NCBI GenBank assembly: GCA_029945665.1
Contig: JAQSCZ010000031.1
Coordinates: 1-36,982 of the forward strand
Source: a bacterium
Lineage (GTDB): Bacteria; Bacteroidota; Bacteroidia; NS11-12g; UBA955
Direction of reading: 5' to 3'
Length of the DNA: 36,982 nucleotides
In this document: positions 1 through 7,225 of the stretch, piece after piece
How positions within the stretch are numbered: position 1 is the first letter of the stretch
How the letters are laid out: the number at the start of each line of letters is the position of its first letter
The notes under the pieces: model-generated
Database searches by the model: none
What the model saw: only the letters and a program-made list of their open reading frames with translations
What the model was told of the DNA's origin: nothing
Made by a program: the position numbers and the translations under genes

Positions 1-66
1 AATGTCTATTAGAAGCTTGCGTCTTAAAAATAGCATTAAAAATGTCTATTACTCCTAATCTTCCAA

Positions 67-690
67 TTAAATCCGCTTTTTAAAACTACAGAACAGAAAA
101 TTTTGGGTGGTATCAAAAGGTGTTTCATGATTCACTCTTATGCATTGAATCTTTTCAAAAAAACGCTTGAGTGTATCTGCCATGGTAATTTCTGTGTATT
201 GCCTTATTTCTATACCGCTGCATTTTAATGGCCCTTGATCTGAAAAAGTACCTAAAATTAAATGGCCGTTTTTTGAAAGGTGCTTTTGAGCTGTTTCTAA
301 ATATTGATCAATTTCGGTTTCAGAAGTTAGGAAATGAAATGTAGCACGATCGTGCCAAAAATCGTAAACTTCAGTTGGCTCAAAATTAGCAGCATCTGCC
401 ACTATCCATTTTATTTTTGATGCATCTTCGGACAATCTTTTTTTTGCCCTTTCCAATGCCGCCTCTGAAATATCTAATACGGTAATATCTGTATAACCAT
501 GTTTAAGTAGATGGTCTACAAAAAAACTGTCACCACCACCAACATCTATAATTTTAGCAGATTTTGGAATTTTAAACTGTTCTAGAAAATTCAGTGAAGT
601 AGTTGGTATTGGCTGATACCAACTCACTTCATTCAAGTTTTTGGTATTGTAAATTTTTTCCCAATGCACTTTGCGATCTTTTGTATTCAT
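67..690 (-). CDS. Class I SAM-dependent methyltransferase, last gene of the ars operon
   Basis: A 207-aa soluble protein. The SAM-binding glycine loop IIDVGGGDSFF lies near residue 48, followed by the acidic motif ITVLDIS and a VADAANF segment, as in class I Rossmann-fold methyltransferases. The N-terminal HWEKIYNTK..EVSWYQ and the later GPLKCSGIEIRQY segment belong to a broad family of uncharacterised small-molecule methyltransferases; the substrate is unknown. It starts 4 bp after the metallophosphoesterase stop, so it is probably the distal gene of the arsenic operon. It has a few cysteines but I do not see the ArsM cysteine pattern, so I do not call it an arsenite methyltransferase. No signal peptide or membrane segment. 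The methyltransferase call is firm; the role is open. Confidence 0.85.
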   Translation of the reverse strand: MNTKDRKVHWEKIYNTKNLNEVSWYQPIPTTSLNFLEQFKIPKSAKIIDVGGGDSFFVDHLLKHGYTDITVLDISEAALERAKKRLSEDASKIKWIVADAANFEPTEVYDFWHDRATFHFLTSETEIDQYLETAQKHLSKNGHLILGTFSDQGPLKCSGIEIRQYTEITMADTLKRFFEKIQCIRVNHETPFDTTQNFLFCSFKKRI

Positions 691-694
691 ATTT

Positions 695-1471
695 TTAAAA
701 AGCTTTTCTTAACATTTCCGCATAAGCATTTGGCAAAATGCTTTTTTCAACTGCCATTGCAGCCTTCTCTATATTATAATCAAATCTTATAAATTCTATC
801 TGTATGCCATCCTTCTCAAACTTTGTACTATTTTCATTGATTGTTAAAAGTGCATAACAACCTCTTGGGTCTCCATCCTTAGGTTTGCCTACCGAACCAA
901 TATTAATAGCATGTCTAAAAGCCTTTTTTCCATCCAATAAATACTCAAACACACGGTGGTAGGGTTTATGCGTATGTCCACAAAACATGATATCGGCCTT
1001 CACAGTTTCCATAATGCGTACCATGCTATTTTCTTCTCTATCTTCGAACAGATATTCATTAATTTTACGCGGGCTGCCATGTACCATTAATAAAAACAAT
1101 GAATCTTCATTCAATTTGTATTCCAATTGAATATGCGCAGGCAAAGTTCTTAAGTAGGCGCGCTCATTGTCTTTTATGAGTTGATTACTAAAGGCGATAG
1201 ATTGGGCACCCATTGACTTATCTTCTTCTGTTTTATAAGCGCATCCACAATCATCAGAATTTCTACCTACACCGAAATCATAATTCCCTGCTATAGTAGG
1301 AATACCTCTTTTTCTAATTTCAGAGATAACTTCATTTGGCCACACATTGTATCCAACCAAATCACCTAAACAATAAATGGCGTCAGGTTGTATTTGTGAC
1401 ATATTTTCAAACATAGCCTCCAAGGCAGGAAGATTCGCGTGCACATCGCTAAATAATGCTATTTGGGTCAT
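695..1471 (-). CDS. Metallophosphoesterase (YfcE/MJ0936-like)
   Basis: A 258-aa calcineurin-like phosphoesterase. The metal-binding motifs appear in order: FSDVHANLPAL (DxH) at the N-terminus, GDLVGY (GDxxG), GNYD in place of the usual GNHD, MVHGSP, and FCGHTHKPY (GHxH), with a C-terminal INIGSVGKPKDGDPRG typical of the YfcE/MJ0936-type subgroup. These act on small phosphodiesters or phosphomonoesters; the true substrate cannot be read from sequence. Its ATG overlaps the acr3 stop by 4 bp (1468-1471), so the two are very likely translationally coupled. A link to arsenic is inferred from position only. Cytoplasmic; no signal peptide. Confidence 0.87.
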   Translation of the reverse strand: MTQIALFSDVHANLPALEAMFENMSQIQPDAIYCLGDLVGYNVWPNEVISEIRKRGIPTIAGNYDFGVGRNSDDCGCAYKTEEDKSMGAQSIAFSNQLIKDNERAYLRTLPAHIQLEYKLNEDSLFLLMVHGSPRKINEYLFEDREENSMVRIMETVKADIMFCGHTHKPYHRVFEYLLDGKKAFRHAINIGSVGKPKDGDPRGCYALLTINENSTKFEKDGIQIEFIRFDYNIEKAAMAVEKSILPNAYAEMLRKAF

Positions 1472-2568
1472 ATTATTTTGTTAATTGTGTTGTTCTTTGT
1501 TGTTGAATTGGTGTAATATTTTTTTCTGAACCAAAAGGCCACATTAACCAATGCAATTAAAGCGGGCACTTCTACCAAGGGACCAATGACACCCGCAAAA
1601 GCTTCACCACTATTGATACCAAAAATACCGATTGCAACTGCTATAGCCAATTCAAAGTTATTGCCTGTAGCGGTAAAAGACAATGCAACATTTGTAGAGT
1701 AATCGGCTCCTAATTTTCTTGCCATGATAAAAGTAATGACAAACATTACTGCAAAATAAATGACCAAAGGAATGGCTATTCTTATAACGTCTATTGGAAT
1801 TTGAACAATTAATTGTCCTTTCAAACTAAACATAACAATGATGGTAAATAATAATGCAATTAGAGTCATAGGTGATACCATTGGAATAAATTTATCTTGA
1901 TACCAAGTTTCTCCTTTTATTTTAATTAAGGTGTATCGACTGATAATACCGGCTAAAAATGGAATACCTAAATAGATAAATACTGATTGAGCAATTTGAG
2001 AATTAGTAATGGATATTTCAAAACTTTTCATACCAAAAAATTGAGGCATCACAGTTAAATAAAAGTATGCATAGCCTGAATAAAGCAATACTTGTAATAC
2101 ACTATTCAATCCAATTAATCCTGCTATGTATTCTCTATTTCCTCCAGCCAATTCGTTCCATACAATCACCATGGCTATACAAGGGGCTATACCTATAAGT
2201 ATAAGACCAGTCATATAATGTGGGTAATTTTGCAAAAACAAATAAGCCAATACAAACATAAAAAACGGCGCCACTATCCAAGTAATAAAAATGGACATGG
2301 CTACTAATTTAAGATTTTTAAAAATTTGAGGAATTTTCTCATAACGCACCTTGGCCAAAGGCGGATACATCATTAATATCAAACCAATGGCAATCGGAAT
2401 ATTAGTAGTGCCTTTCGAAAGACCTTCTATAAAACCTGCTGTAGATGGAATAAAATAACCAATACCAACACCTAACAACATGGCTATAAAAATCCAAATG
2501 GTGAGGTATCTATCAATAAATCCTAATTTTGTGCGTGCCGCAACTGGTGCACAATTATTCGCCGACAT
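1468..2568 (-). CDS. acr3: Acr3-family arsenite efflux transporter
   Basis: A 366-aa polytopic membrane protein with about ten hydrophobic segments and a short cytoplasmic N-terminus (MSANNCAPVAARTKLGFIDR). The Acr3/BASS-family signatures are clear: GIAPCIAMVIVWN with the conserved cysteine of transmembrane segment 4, and TGNNFELAIAVAIG near the C-terminus. It exports arsenite, and in some homologues antimonite, across the inner membrane using the proton gradient. It starts 3 bp after the DUF6428-like gene and overlaps the next gene by 4 bp, fixing it in the ArsR-controlled operon. Length is normal for the family. No arsenate reductase gene lies next to it, which is a small departure from common ars operons. 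Confidence 0.95.
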   Translation of the reverse strand: MSANNCAPVAARTKLGFIDRYLTIWIFIAMLLGVGIGYFIPSTAGFIEGLSKGTTNIPIAIGLILMMYPPLAKVRYEKIPQIFKNLKLVAMSIFITWIVAPFFMFVLAYLFLQNYPHYMTGLILIGIAPCIAMVIVWNELAGGNREYIAGLIGLNSVLQVLLYSGYAYFYLTVMPQFFGMKSFEISITNSQIAQSVFIYLGIPFLAGIISRYTLIKIKGETWYQDKFIPMVSPMTLIALLFTIIVMFSLKGQLIVQIPIDVIRIAIPLVIYFAVMFVITFIMARKLGADYSTNVALSFTATGNNFELAIAVAIGIFGINSGEAFAGVIGPLVEVPALIALVNVAFWFRKKYYTNSTTKNNTINKII

Positions 2569-2571
2569 CTT

Positions 2572-3042
2572 TTAGCAACAGCCTCCTCCTGGCGTGCAAC
2601 AATTTGCTTCTGGTGTAAGTTCTACCAATTTAATCTTGCGTTTTTCAGCAGGTATACCACAGCTATCAGATGCTAAACAATCCGTTTGTTTATTGGTCAA
2701 TACAAAATCATTTCCATTATAAGTCAGGACAAATTTACCGATTGTATCCGCTTGATATTCCACTTCAACCTCTAAATCCTCCATGCCCAATACTTTTTCT
2801 GACAACGCGATGATATTTAATAATTTCTCTGGCTTTAATCGGTGATCGGTATCATTGGCATTCCATAACTGAAAATTAGCAACCTTCTCATCGCGAACGG
2901 TTCCGCCACAGTCTATAAAATGCTTTGAAATGACGCCAACTTCGGTGACATGAAAGTGATCTGGAACTTTGGTTCCATTTTCTAATACAAAGTTTACTGA
3001 ATTAACAGTTTCTAAAGTGTTTTTTATTTCTGAAAGTTTCAT
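2572..3042 (-). CDS. DUF6428-like protein with Cys-rich tail, ars operon
   Basis: A 156-aa soluble protein that I recognise as resembling the DUF6428 family found in Bacteroidota arsenic operons; the family name is from memory and the biochemical function is unknown. The N-terminal half carries DHFHVTEVGVISKHFIDCGG, and the C-terminal third is rich in cysteine: C122, C128, then vicinal pairs at C148/C149 and C155/C156 in a Gly-rich end (TPGGGCC). The tail could bind As(III) and pass it to the exporter, or act as a sensor; this is inference. It lies between arsR (72 bp upstream) and acr3 (3 bp downstream). Confidence 0.7.
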   Translation of the reverse strand: MKLSEIKNTLETVNSVNFVLENGTKVPDHFHVTEVGVISKHFIDCGGTVRDEKVANFQLWNANDTDHRLKPEKLLNIIALSEKVLGMEDLEVEVEYQADTIGKFVLTYNGNDFVLTNKQTDCLASDSCGIPAEKRKIKLVELTPEANCCTPGGGCC

Positions 3043-3114
3043 TATTTAATTTGATTTTTTATGGGTTTTTAGATGTTATTCTTTTAAATGGGTTATTAAA
3101 CTTTTAAGTGGTTA

Positions 3115-3453
3115 TTAACAACATTTTTGTTTTGCATTTTTCTTTGCAATTTTTATGGTTAGGTTGCCAAAATAATTCTGAATTTTAAGCAATGCTTTTT
3201 CTTCGATACAATAACAGATGGCATTGCCTTCGATACTTCCTTTAATTAAACCGGCATTTTTTAGTTCCTTTAAATGCTGTGAGACTGTTGGCTGAGCCAA
3301 TTGTACCTCATTCACAATATCACCACAAATGCAAGTATCTGCTTTTATCAAATACTCAAGTATGGCAACTCTAGCTGGATGAGCGATGGCCTTCAATAAG
3401 GAGGCAATGTCATTTTGCTTATCTGTAAAAATATCTGTTTTAGTAATTCCCAT
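3115..3453 (-). CDS. arsR: ArsR/SmtB-family arsenic-responsive repressor
   Basis: A winged-helix repressor of 112 aa. LLKAIAHPARVAILEYL, the recognition helix region QPTVSQHLKELKNAGLI and the wing EGNAICYCI are classic ArsR features. A CxC pair (C41, C43 in DTCICGDI) matches the As(III) site of ArsR proteins; the protein also ends in Lys-Cys-Cys. I start it at the ATG at 3453. A longer reading begins at TTG 3474, but that codon lies inside the operator palindrome, so the ATG is preferred. The protein is expected to repress its own operon by binding the palindrome just upstream and to release it on As(III) binding. Confidence 0.92.
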   Translation of the reverse strand: MGITKTDIFTDKQNDIASLLKAIAHPARVAILEYLIKADTCICGDIVNEVQLAQPTVSQHLKELKNAGLIKGSIEGNAICYCIEEKALLKIQNYFGNLTIKIAKKNAKQKCC

Positions 3454-3463
3454 TATTATATTT

Positions 3464-3487
3464 CTATATTGCAATATTACAATATAG
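3464..3487 (-). promoter_or_regulatory. Likely ArsR operator
   Basis: A perfect inverted repeat, CTATATTG, 8 bases, CAATATAG, lies 11-34 bp upstream of the arsR ATG. Its spacer adds a further overlapping palindrome (ATATTGCAATAT). A weak Bacteroidota-type box, TTTATTTG, sits just upstream on the minus strand (3492-3499), so the operator would cover the transcription start. Position and symmetry fit autorepression by ArsR; binding is inferred. Confidence 0.7.
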
Positions 3488-3603
3488 ATGGCAAATAAAA
3501 AAATATTTTTTGACTGACTTTCTTAATGCTATTTTTGAGTTTAATAGATGTTTACTAGTCAGCCTTTACAATAAAGATTATTTTTTTTACTAGTATTAAC
3601 ACT

Positions 3604-3611
3604 TAAATTTG
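3604..3611 (+). promoter_or_regulatory. TAnnTTTG promoter box for tRNA-Arg
   Basis: TAAATTTG is an exact match to the Bacteroidota -7 consensus TAnnTTTG. It lies 34 bp before the mature tRNA 5' end, leaving a short 5' leader for RNase P to remove. No clear -33 TTTG is seen. Confidence 0.55.
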
Positions 3612-3645
3612 CTGCCCTTTACAATTTACAGGAATTACCAAATTT

Positions 3646-3717
3646 GGCCCTTTAGTTCAATGGATAGAATAGATGTTTCCTAAACATTTGATCCAGGTTC
3701 GACTCCTGGAGGGGCTA
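3646..3717 (+). tRNA. tRNA-Arg(CCT)
   Basis: A 72-nt cloverleaf read by eye. The acceptor GGCCCTT (3646-3652) pairs with AGGGGCT (3710-3716) with two G-T wobbles, and the discriminator is A3717. D-stem GTTC/GAAT (3655-3658, 3667-3670). Anticodon stem GATGT/ACATT around loop TTCCTAA, with anticodon CCT at 3679-3681. T-stem CCAGG/CCTGG around TTCGACT (3693-3709). CCA is not encoded. A terminator follows directly. Confidence 0.95.
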
Positions 3718-3721
3718 CTAC

Positions 3722-3761
3722 AAAAACTCAAATCCCGCTTTCAGAGGGATTTTTAGTTTTT
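3722..3761 (+). terminator. Intrinsic terminator of tRNA-Arg
   Basis: Nested stems AAAAACT/AGTTTTT (3722-3728, 3755-3761) and AAATCCC/GGGATTT (3730-3736, 3746-3752), ending in a T-rich tract. It begins 5 bp after the tRNA. The near-symmetric A and T flanks could let it stop transcription from either side. Confidence 0.75.
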
Positions 3762-3764
3762 GTT

Positions 3765-3809
3765 GCCCTGTGGCGTGTCCGCACCTTTGTGCGGACTCTG
3801 CCACAGGGC
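3765..3809. repeat. REP-like double-hairpin palindrome, copy 1
   Basis: Outer arms GCCCTGTGGC and GCCACAGGGC (3765-3774, 3800-3809) pair perfectly. Inside them GTCCGCAC and GTGCGGAC (3777-3784, 3789-3796) pair perfectly around a CTTT loop. The GC-rich composition stands out from the AT-rich surroundings. It resembles intergenic palindromic elements such as REPs; family membership is not established. Confidence 0.75.
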
Positions 3810-3909
3810 TACTCTTTCTTAATTATTCAAATCAAATTTTCTAGAGCGAGATTGATCCTTTTCATAGATAAATACGGAAATAATGAGAAGGTTTTTGAGG
3901 AAAAATGAT

Positions 3910-4028
3910 GACCCTTTAGCCGCTGACGAAGCAAAGCTTGTCAGGGTGCTGACCGAAGCGTCAGCATTCAACGGATAGAATAGATGTTTCCTAAACATTT
4001 GATCCAGGTTCGACTCCTGGAGGGGCTA
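3910..4028 (+). pseudogene. tRNA-Arg(CCT) copy interrupted in the D-arm
   Basis: The 10 bases at 3910-3919 match tRNA-Arg 3646-3655 except G2 to A, and the 62 bases at 3967-4028 match 3656-3717 except one T to C in the D-loop. So 70 of 72 tRNA positions are kept, but a 47-bp block (3920-3966) splits the gene after G10. The anticodon and T arms are intact. The G2-to-A change also breaks an acceptor pair with C71. I see no copy of the upstream tRNA promoter here. It is probably a dead gene unless the insert is removed from the RNA. Confidence 0.88.
3920..3966. repeat. 47-bp two-hairpin insert in the tRNA copy
   Basis: The insert folds as two adjacent hairpins: CTGAC-g-AAGC, loop AAA, GCTT-GTCAG, then GCTGAC, loop CGAAGC, GTCAGC. 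Its ends also pair as GCTGACG (3922-3928) and CGTCAGC (3959-3965). It is GC-rich in an AT-rich setting and resembles a REP doublet. No target-site duplication is obvious. Its boundaries are fixed to the base by comparison with the intact tRNA. Confidence 0.8.
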
Positions 4029-4186
4029 CAAAACTGGTATCTGTTAAACCCACAAAAAGTTCGATATCTCCCCTGTTTGATCTTCTAGGCACATTACATT
4101 CCATCAAGGGCGGACTGGCATACATTAATTTGACACTCCCATGACACAATCCTTAAATCTTCTCCCTTTTTAATACTTAACTTCCT

Positions 4187-4194
4187 TACCTTTG
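4187..4194 (+). promoter_or_regulatory. TAnnTTTG promoter box for the CHU_C gene
   Basis: TACCTTTG matches the Bacteroidota -7 consensus exactly, 19 bp before the TTG start at 4214. A start site about 7 bp downstream gives a very short leader and supports the TTG start. A good -33 TTTG is not seen. Confidence 0.55.
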
Positions 4195-4213
4195 TTAAAA
4201 CAAAACCCTACAA

Positions 4214-7200
4214 TTGAGGCATATACATTCTACATGGCTGAACCGATTATTGGTTCCATATATCCTCCTGAACCTGCTTCTATGGCTTGACAAACCTTGT
4301 CATGCGCAATCCTGGGACTGGGTGCGTGCCTCCGAAACAACTGGCTTCAACTTTTATTCCAGCTGGCGGGACAGTGCAGCCAATATCTTTACTTGTCATC
4401 CTACGTATAACGACAATAATATCATCCGCCATTCTAAAGGATTTTCCGATACCTTACCAAAACTTGATTATATCAATAATAAGTTCCTGCTTATCAAAAG
4501 CAACCGCAGGGGCATTGTTCTATGGAAGTCTACCTGTAACGGTGAAATTGTTGATATGGACTTCTATGGAGGGTATGTCTACGTTCTCAGTCGGTTCCAT
4601 TACTCCCAGCAAATCCAGTTTACCTTCGGGGCTTCCAGTATCTCTAATATGAATGAAAAGAAAGACAAGGATTTCTCGCAGTTCTATACTTATTATATCC
4701 TTAAATACACCCACGCTGGACAGCCTCTTGAAGCCGCAAAGGTAATGCAGTTGACGAACAGAAGCAAAGTAAACAACTTTTTTGTTGCCGGCGAAAACAG
4801 GGTCCTGTTCTATATCCAGAATCAGTCTCCTGCGGGGAACGGCAGCCTCAGTCAGATGGTCTTCAGGAATACTACAATTAATAAAGATAATTCTTCGAAT
4901 AATTTCACTTTCCTCGTTTCCCTTGATATGCACAAGGATCTTAACTGGATAAAATGTTGTGGTTATACGGATTATTCATTGACGGAAAATGGGGCCAACC
5001 GCCTTTTATATGCCAATGGTTCCATCACAACGCTTGAATATGATAGCCTGCGCATAGTCAACAGGATGTATTTCAGGAAGCGCAGTATGCAGGGCGATAT
5101 CGTGAGCGAATTGCCCGTGTATGTAAAAAGATCCAACTGGCTGGTAGGCCTTAAGACTGACCTGCATGGCCATATATACTGCTATGGGAATTTTACGGAT
5201 TCTATGAGTTTTCGTAACCGCATCCTGTATGGCAAAAATAAAAACGGGAACTCGTACTTTTTAAAATTAGACGGTAATTTCAATGTTCTTGCTCATTGGA
5301 TACAGGAATCCCCATCTTCAAATATGCAAAATTTCTGTGTCGACAGCAAAGACAATGTTTATATGGCTATGATATTTTATGATTCGTTGCGGATCGGTTC
5401 GAAAATGATATACGGAAAAGCTAAAGGCACTTTATTTTTCGGGTCGTTTGTCCTGAAATTTCAGCCTGATCTTTCTAATGCCGAAGTGATTGAATTGAAA
5501 AGCAGCTCCATGAATACTCATTATGACGTATGGCTGGATAGATTTGACAACCTCTATACAAGCGGGGGTATGGAAAGTGTCCAGACGATACAGGTGAATG
5601 TAGATGACATGAAAATTGACCCGGGCTTAAATGGGTACTGTTCTTTCCAAGCCAAACTTAACCCTCAGAAGTTACGCTTGAAATACAATTCACTTTATTG
5701 CCGCGGCGATAGCCTCATCGCCGATGCAGATACAATTTATAAATGGTTCAAATGGCAGGTTGACGACAGCATAGTGTTATACGGACAGGCGGTGAAGGGT
5801 AATTTTACAGAAGGCTGGCACCATACCAGGCTTTTCGGATTCGAAAGCGATTCCGTGATGTCCTTGCGTATTGACAGTTTTCTTGTTATGCTTCCTCCGA
5901 AAGCCGCTCTGAATCTTAACCATTATAAAGTTTGCCGTTATGCGGGAACCTTGTTTACCGATAAATCCATTCTGAATATTACTTCAGGCAAAACCGTTCA
6001 TGCCTATATTTGGTTCGGGGACCAATCAGATACTTCCGTGCAGTTCGAGGTCAATGACAAGCCTCGACTTAACCTCGAACATACCTATCATGATACCGGC
6101 CGCTTTTCCATTCATTATATCATAGAATACTCGGGTTGCAGGGATACCCAGTTGCTCGACAAGGTCCTGTCGGTAATCGAATCGCCGAGACCGGGTTTCT
6201 CTGCCTTTCCACTCAGCGGCTGTGCTCCACTCACTGTGAACTTCAAGGACACCGTAACCGTCAATGTACGCCAGAAGGATTATTTCTTTTCAGACTTCGC
6301 TACATGGAAAAATATCGATATCAGCCAACCCAGTTTCCTCCATACTTTTACAAAACCCGGTGTTTACAATGTAGTCCAGAGCCTTGCCGGTTTTACCGGC
6401 TGCATCACCCGCACCGACTCTGTTCTCATCCATGTCAGCAAGGGACTTGGCATCGAAGACAGTTTGCATGTTTTCAACTCCACCGTCTCCGGCAGCAGAG
6501 CGCTTGTCAACTGGAAATCTATGGACGGCGCCCACACATATGAATTGTTGAGGGACGGGCAATTCGTCACTTTATTAACTGATACCTTCTTTCATGATAC
6601 CGGCGTATACTTGCGCGATGCCGAATATTCTATCAGGGGTTTTGACAGTTGTGGCAACCCCTGTAGTTCCGGTCGGGTTGGTAAACCCATTTTGCTCAAA
6701 GGAAACATTATTGGTTTTAATCATGGGGCCAAGCTGGAATATTCATCTTATTACCAATGGACGTCCGGCAAACTGCTTTACCGCTTACAGAAACTTTCGC
6801 CGGATAAGCAATGGAAAACGCTGCGTCAATCATCCGACACAAGCTACTTCGACGACCGAGGTTTTTTTGAAGAAGGGAAAACAGGTGCGACCTACCGCGT
6901 GGAAGCCTGTGCAATTTCCAACCCGGGTTTACTTACACACAGCAACCTTGTCTTCATCCCCTACATACCGGTAATATACTTGCCAAACGCCTTTAGTCCG
7001 AACGACGATGGAGTGAACGACCTTTACCAGCCCAAAGTATATGGCATAGAAACTTACAGGCTAACAGTTGTCAATCGCTGGGGTGAAATCATCTTTAAAG
7101 GTGAGCTTAACCAGGCCTGGCAAGCTGGCAATATTCCAGAAGGCGTCTATACAGTATTGATAAACTATACTACGAATGAAGGTCAGTCAGCAAGCCAAAG

Positions 7201-7225
7201 AATATTGGTGACGTTGTTGAAGTAA
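4214..7225 (+). CDS. Secreted PKD-like protein with gliding-motility C-terminal domain (CHU_C)
   Basis: A 1003-aa protein starting at TTG. The start is chosen because a hydrophobic signal peptide follows at once (to about residue 32, ending CHAQS) and a TAnnTTTG box lies just upstream. Residues about 40-560 look like a repetitive beta-propeller or SBBP-like region (several 'D..gn.Y' strands); this is not a firm domain call. PKD-like segments follow at about 560-655 and 655-740, then an Ig-like part. The last 90 residues, with LPNAFSPNDDGVND and VNRWGEIIFKG, are the CHU_C / type B sorting domain, so export by the type IX system is expected. Composition differs from its neighbours: for example 6181-6240 is 35 of 60 G+C, against 22 of 60 at 9001-9060. 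It lies between tRNA-derived repeats and is probably acquired. Confidence 0.9.
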   Translation: MRHIHSTWLNRLLVPYILLNLLLWLDKPCHAQSWDWVRASETTGFNFYSSWRDSAANIFTCHPTYNDNNIIRHSKGFSDTLPKLDYINNKFLLIKSNRRGIVLWKSTCNGEIVDMDFYGGYVYVLSRFHYSQQIQFTFGASSISNMNEKKDKDFSQFYTYYILKYTHAGQPLEAAKVMQLTNRSKVNNFFVAGENRVLFYIQNQSPAGNGSLSQMVFRNTTINKDNSSNNFTFLVSLDMHKDLNWIKCCGYTDYSLTENGANRLLYANGSITTLEYDSLRIVNRMYFRKRSMQGDIVSELPVYVKRSNWLVGLKTDLHGHIYCYGNFTDSMSFRNRILYGKNKNGNSYFLKLDGNFNVLAHWIQESPSSNMQNFCVDSKDNVYMAMIFYDSLRIGSKMIYGKAKGTLFFGSFVLKFQPDLSNAEVIELKSSSMNTHYDVWLDRFDNLYTSGGMESVQTIQVNVDDMKIDPGLNGYCSFQAKLNPQKLRLKYNSLYCRGDSLIADADTIYKWFKWQVDDSIVLYGQAVKGNFTEGWHHTRLFGFESDSVMSLRIDSFLVMLPPKAALNLNHYKVCRYAGTLFTDKSILNITSGKTVHAYIWFGDQSDTSVQFEVNDKPRLNLEHTYHDTGRFSIHYIIEYSGCRDTQLLDKVLSVIESPRPGFSAFPLSGCAPLTVNFKDTVTVNVRQKDYFFSDFATWKNIDISQPSFLHTFTKPGVYNVVQSLAGFTGCITRTDSVLIHVSKGLGIEDSLHVFNSTVSGSRALVNWKSMDGAHTYELLRDGQFVTLLTDTFFHDTGVYLRDAEYSIRGFDSCGNPCSSGRVGKPILLKGNIIGFNHGAKLEYSSYYQWTSGKLLYRLQKLSPDKQWKTLRQSSDTSYFDDRGFFEEGKTGATYRVEACAISNPGLLTHSNLVFIPYIPVIYLPNAFSPNDDGVNDLYQPKVYGIETYRLTVVNRWGEIIFKGELNQAWQAGNIPEGVYTVLINYTTNEGQSASQRILVTLLK

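Larger units (their letters stand above)
3715..3811 (+). repeat. 97-bp direct repeat, copy 1 (tRNA end, terminator, double hairpin)
   Basis: This stretch recurs at 7250-7346 with three substitutions by eye (3745/7280, 3784/7319, 3804/7339) and no gaps. It starts with the last three bases of the tRNA, then holds the tRNA terminator and a palindromic double hairpin. This copy is perfect in the hairpin arms, while copy 2 carries mismatches there. Confidence 0.9.
3475..4213. other. Intergenic region around tRNA-Arg
   Basis: There is no convincing protein gene between arsR and the CHU_C gene. The region holds the ars operator, the tRNA promoter, tRNA-Arg, its terminator, the double hairpin, about 100 bp of AT-rich DNA with no recognised feature (3812-3909), an interrupted tRNA copy (3910-4028), and about 180 bp of leader DNA ending in the promoter of the gene at 4214. 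Confidence 0.8.

Noticed and set aside
1-66. Repeated word AATGTCTATT at 1-10 and 41-50
   Set aside because: Only two copies of a 10-bp AT-rich word at the window edge; too little to support a feature.
67-690. ArsM arsenite methyltransferase
   Set aside because: The conserved ArsM cysteines and length (over 250 aa) are not seen; only generic class I methyltransferase motifs are present.
3920-3966. A self-splicing intron in a tRNA
   Set aside because: At 47 bp it is much too short for a group I intron and lies at an unusual site in the D-arm. A palindromic insertion is simpler.
3715-4028. attL/attR sites of a phage or integrative element at tRNA-Arg
   Set aside because: The tRNA duplication includes almost the whole gene rather than just its 3' end, no integrase is present in the window, and the interval holds no phage genes. 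A tandem duplication followed by insertion fits better.
4287-6974. Several short reading frames within the CHU_C gene on both strands
   Set aside because: All overlap the 1003-aa gene, which has a signal peptide and recognisable domains. The GC-richer sequence creates more open shadow frames.
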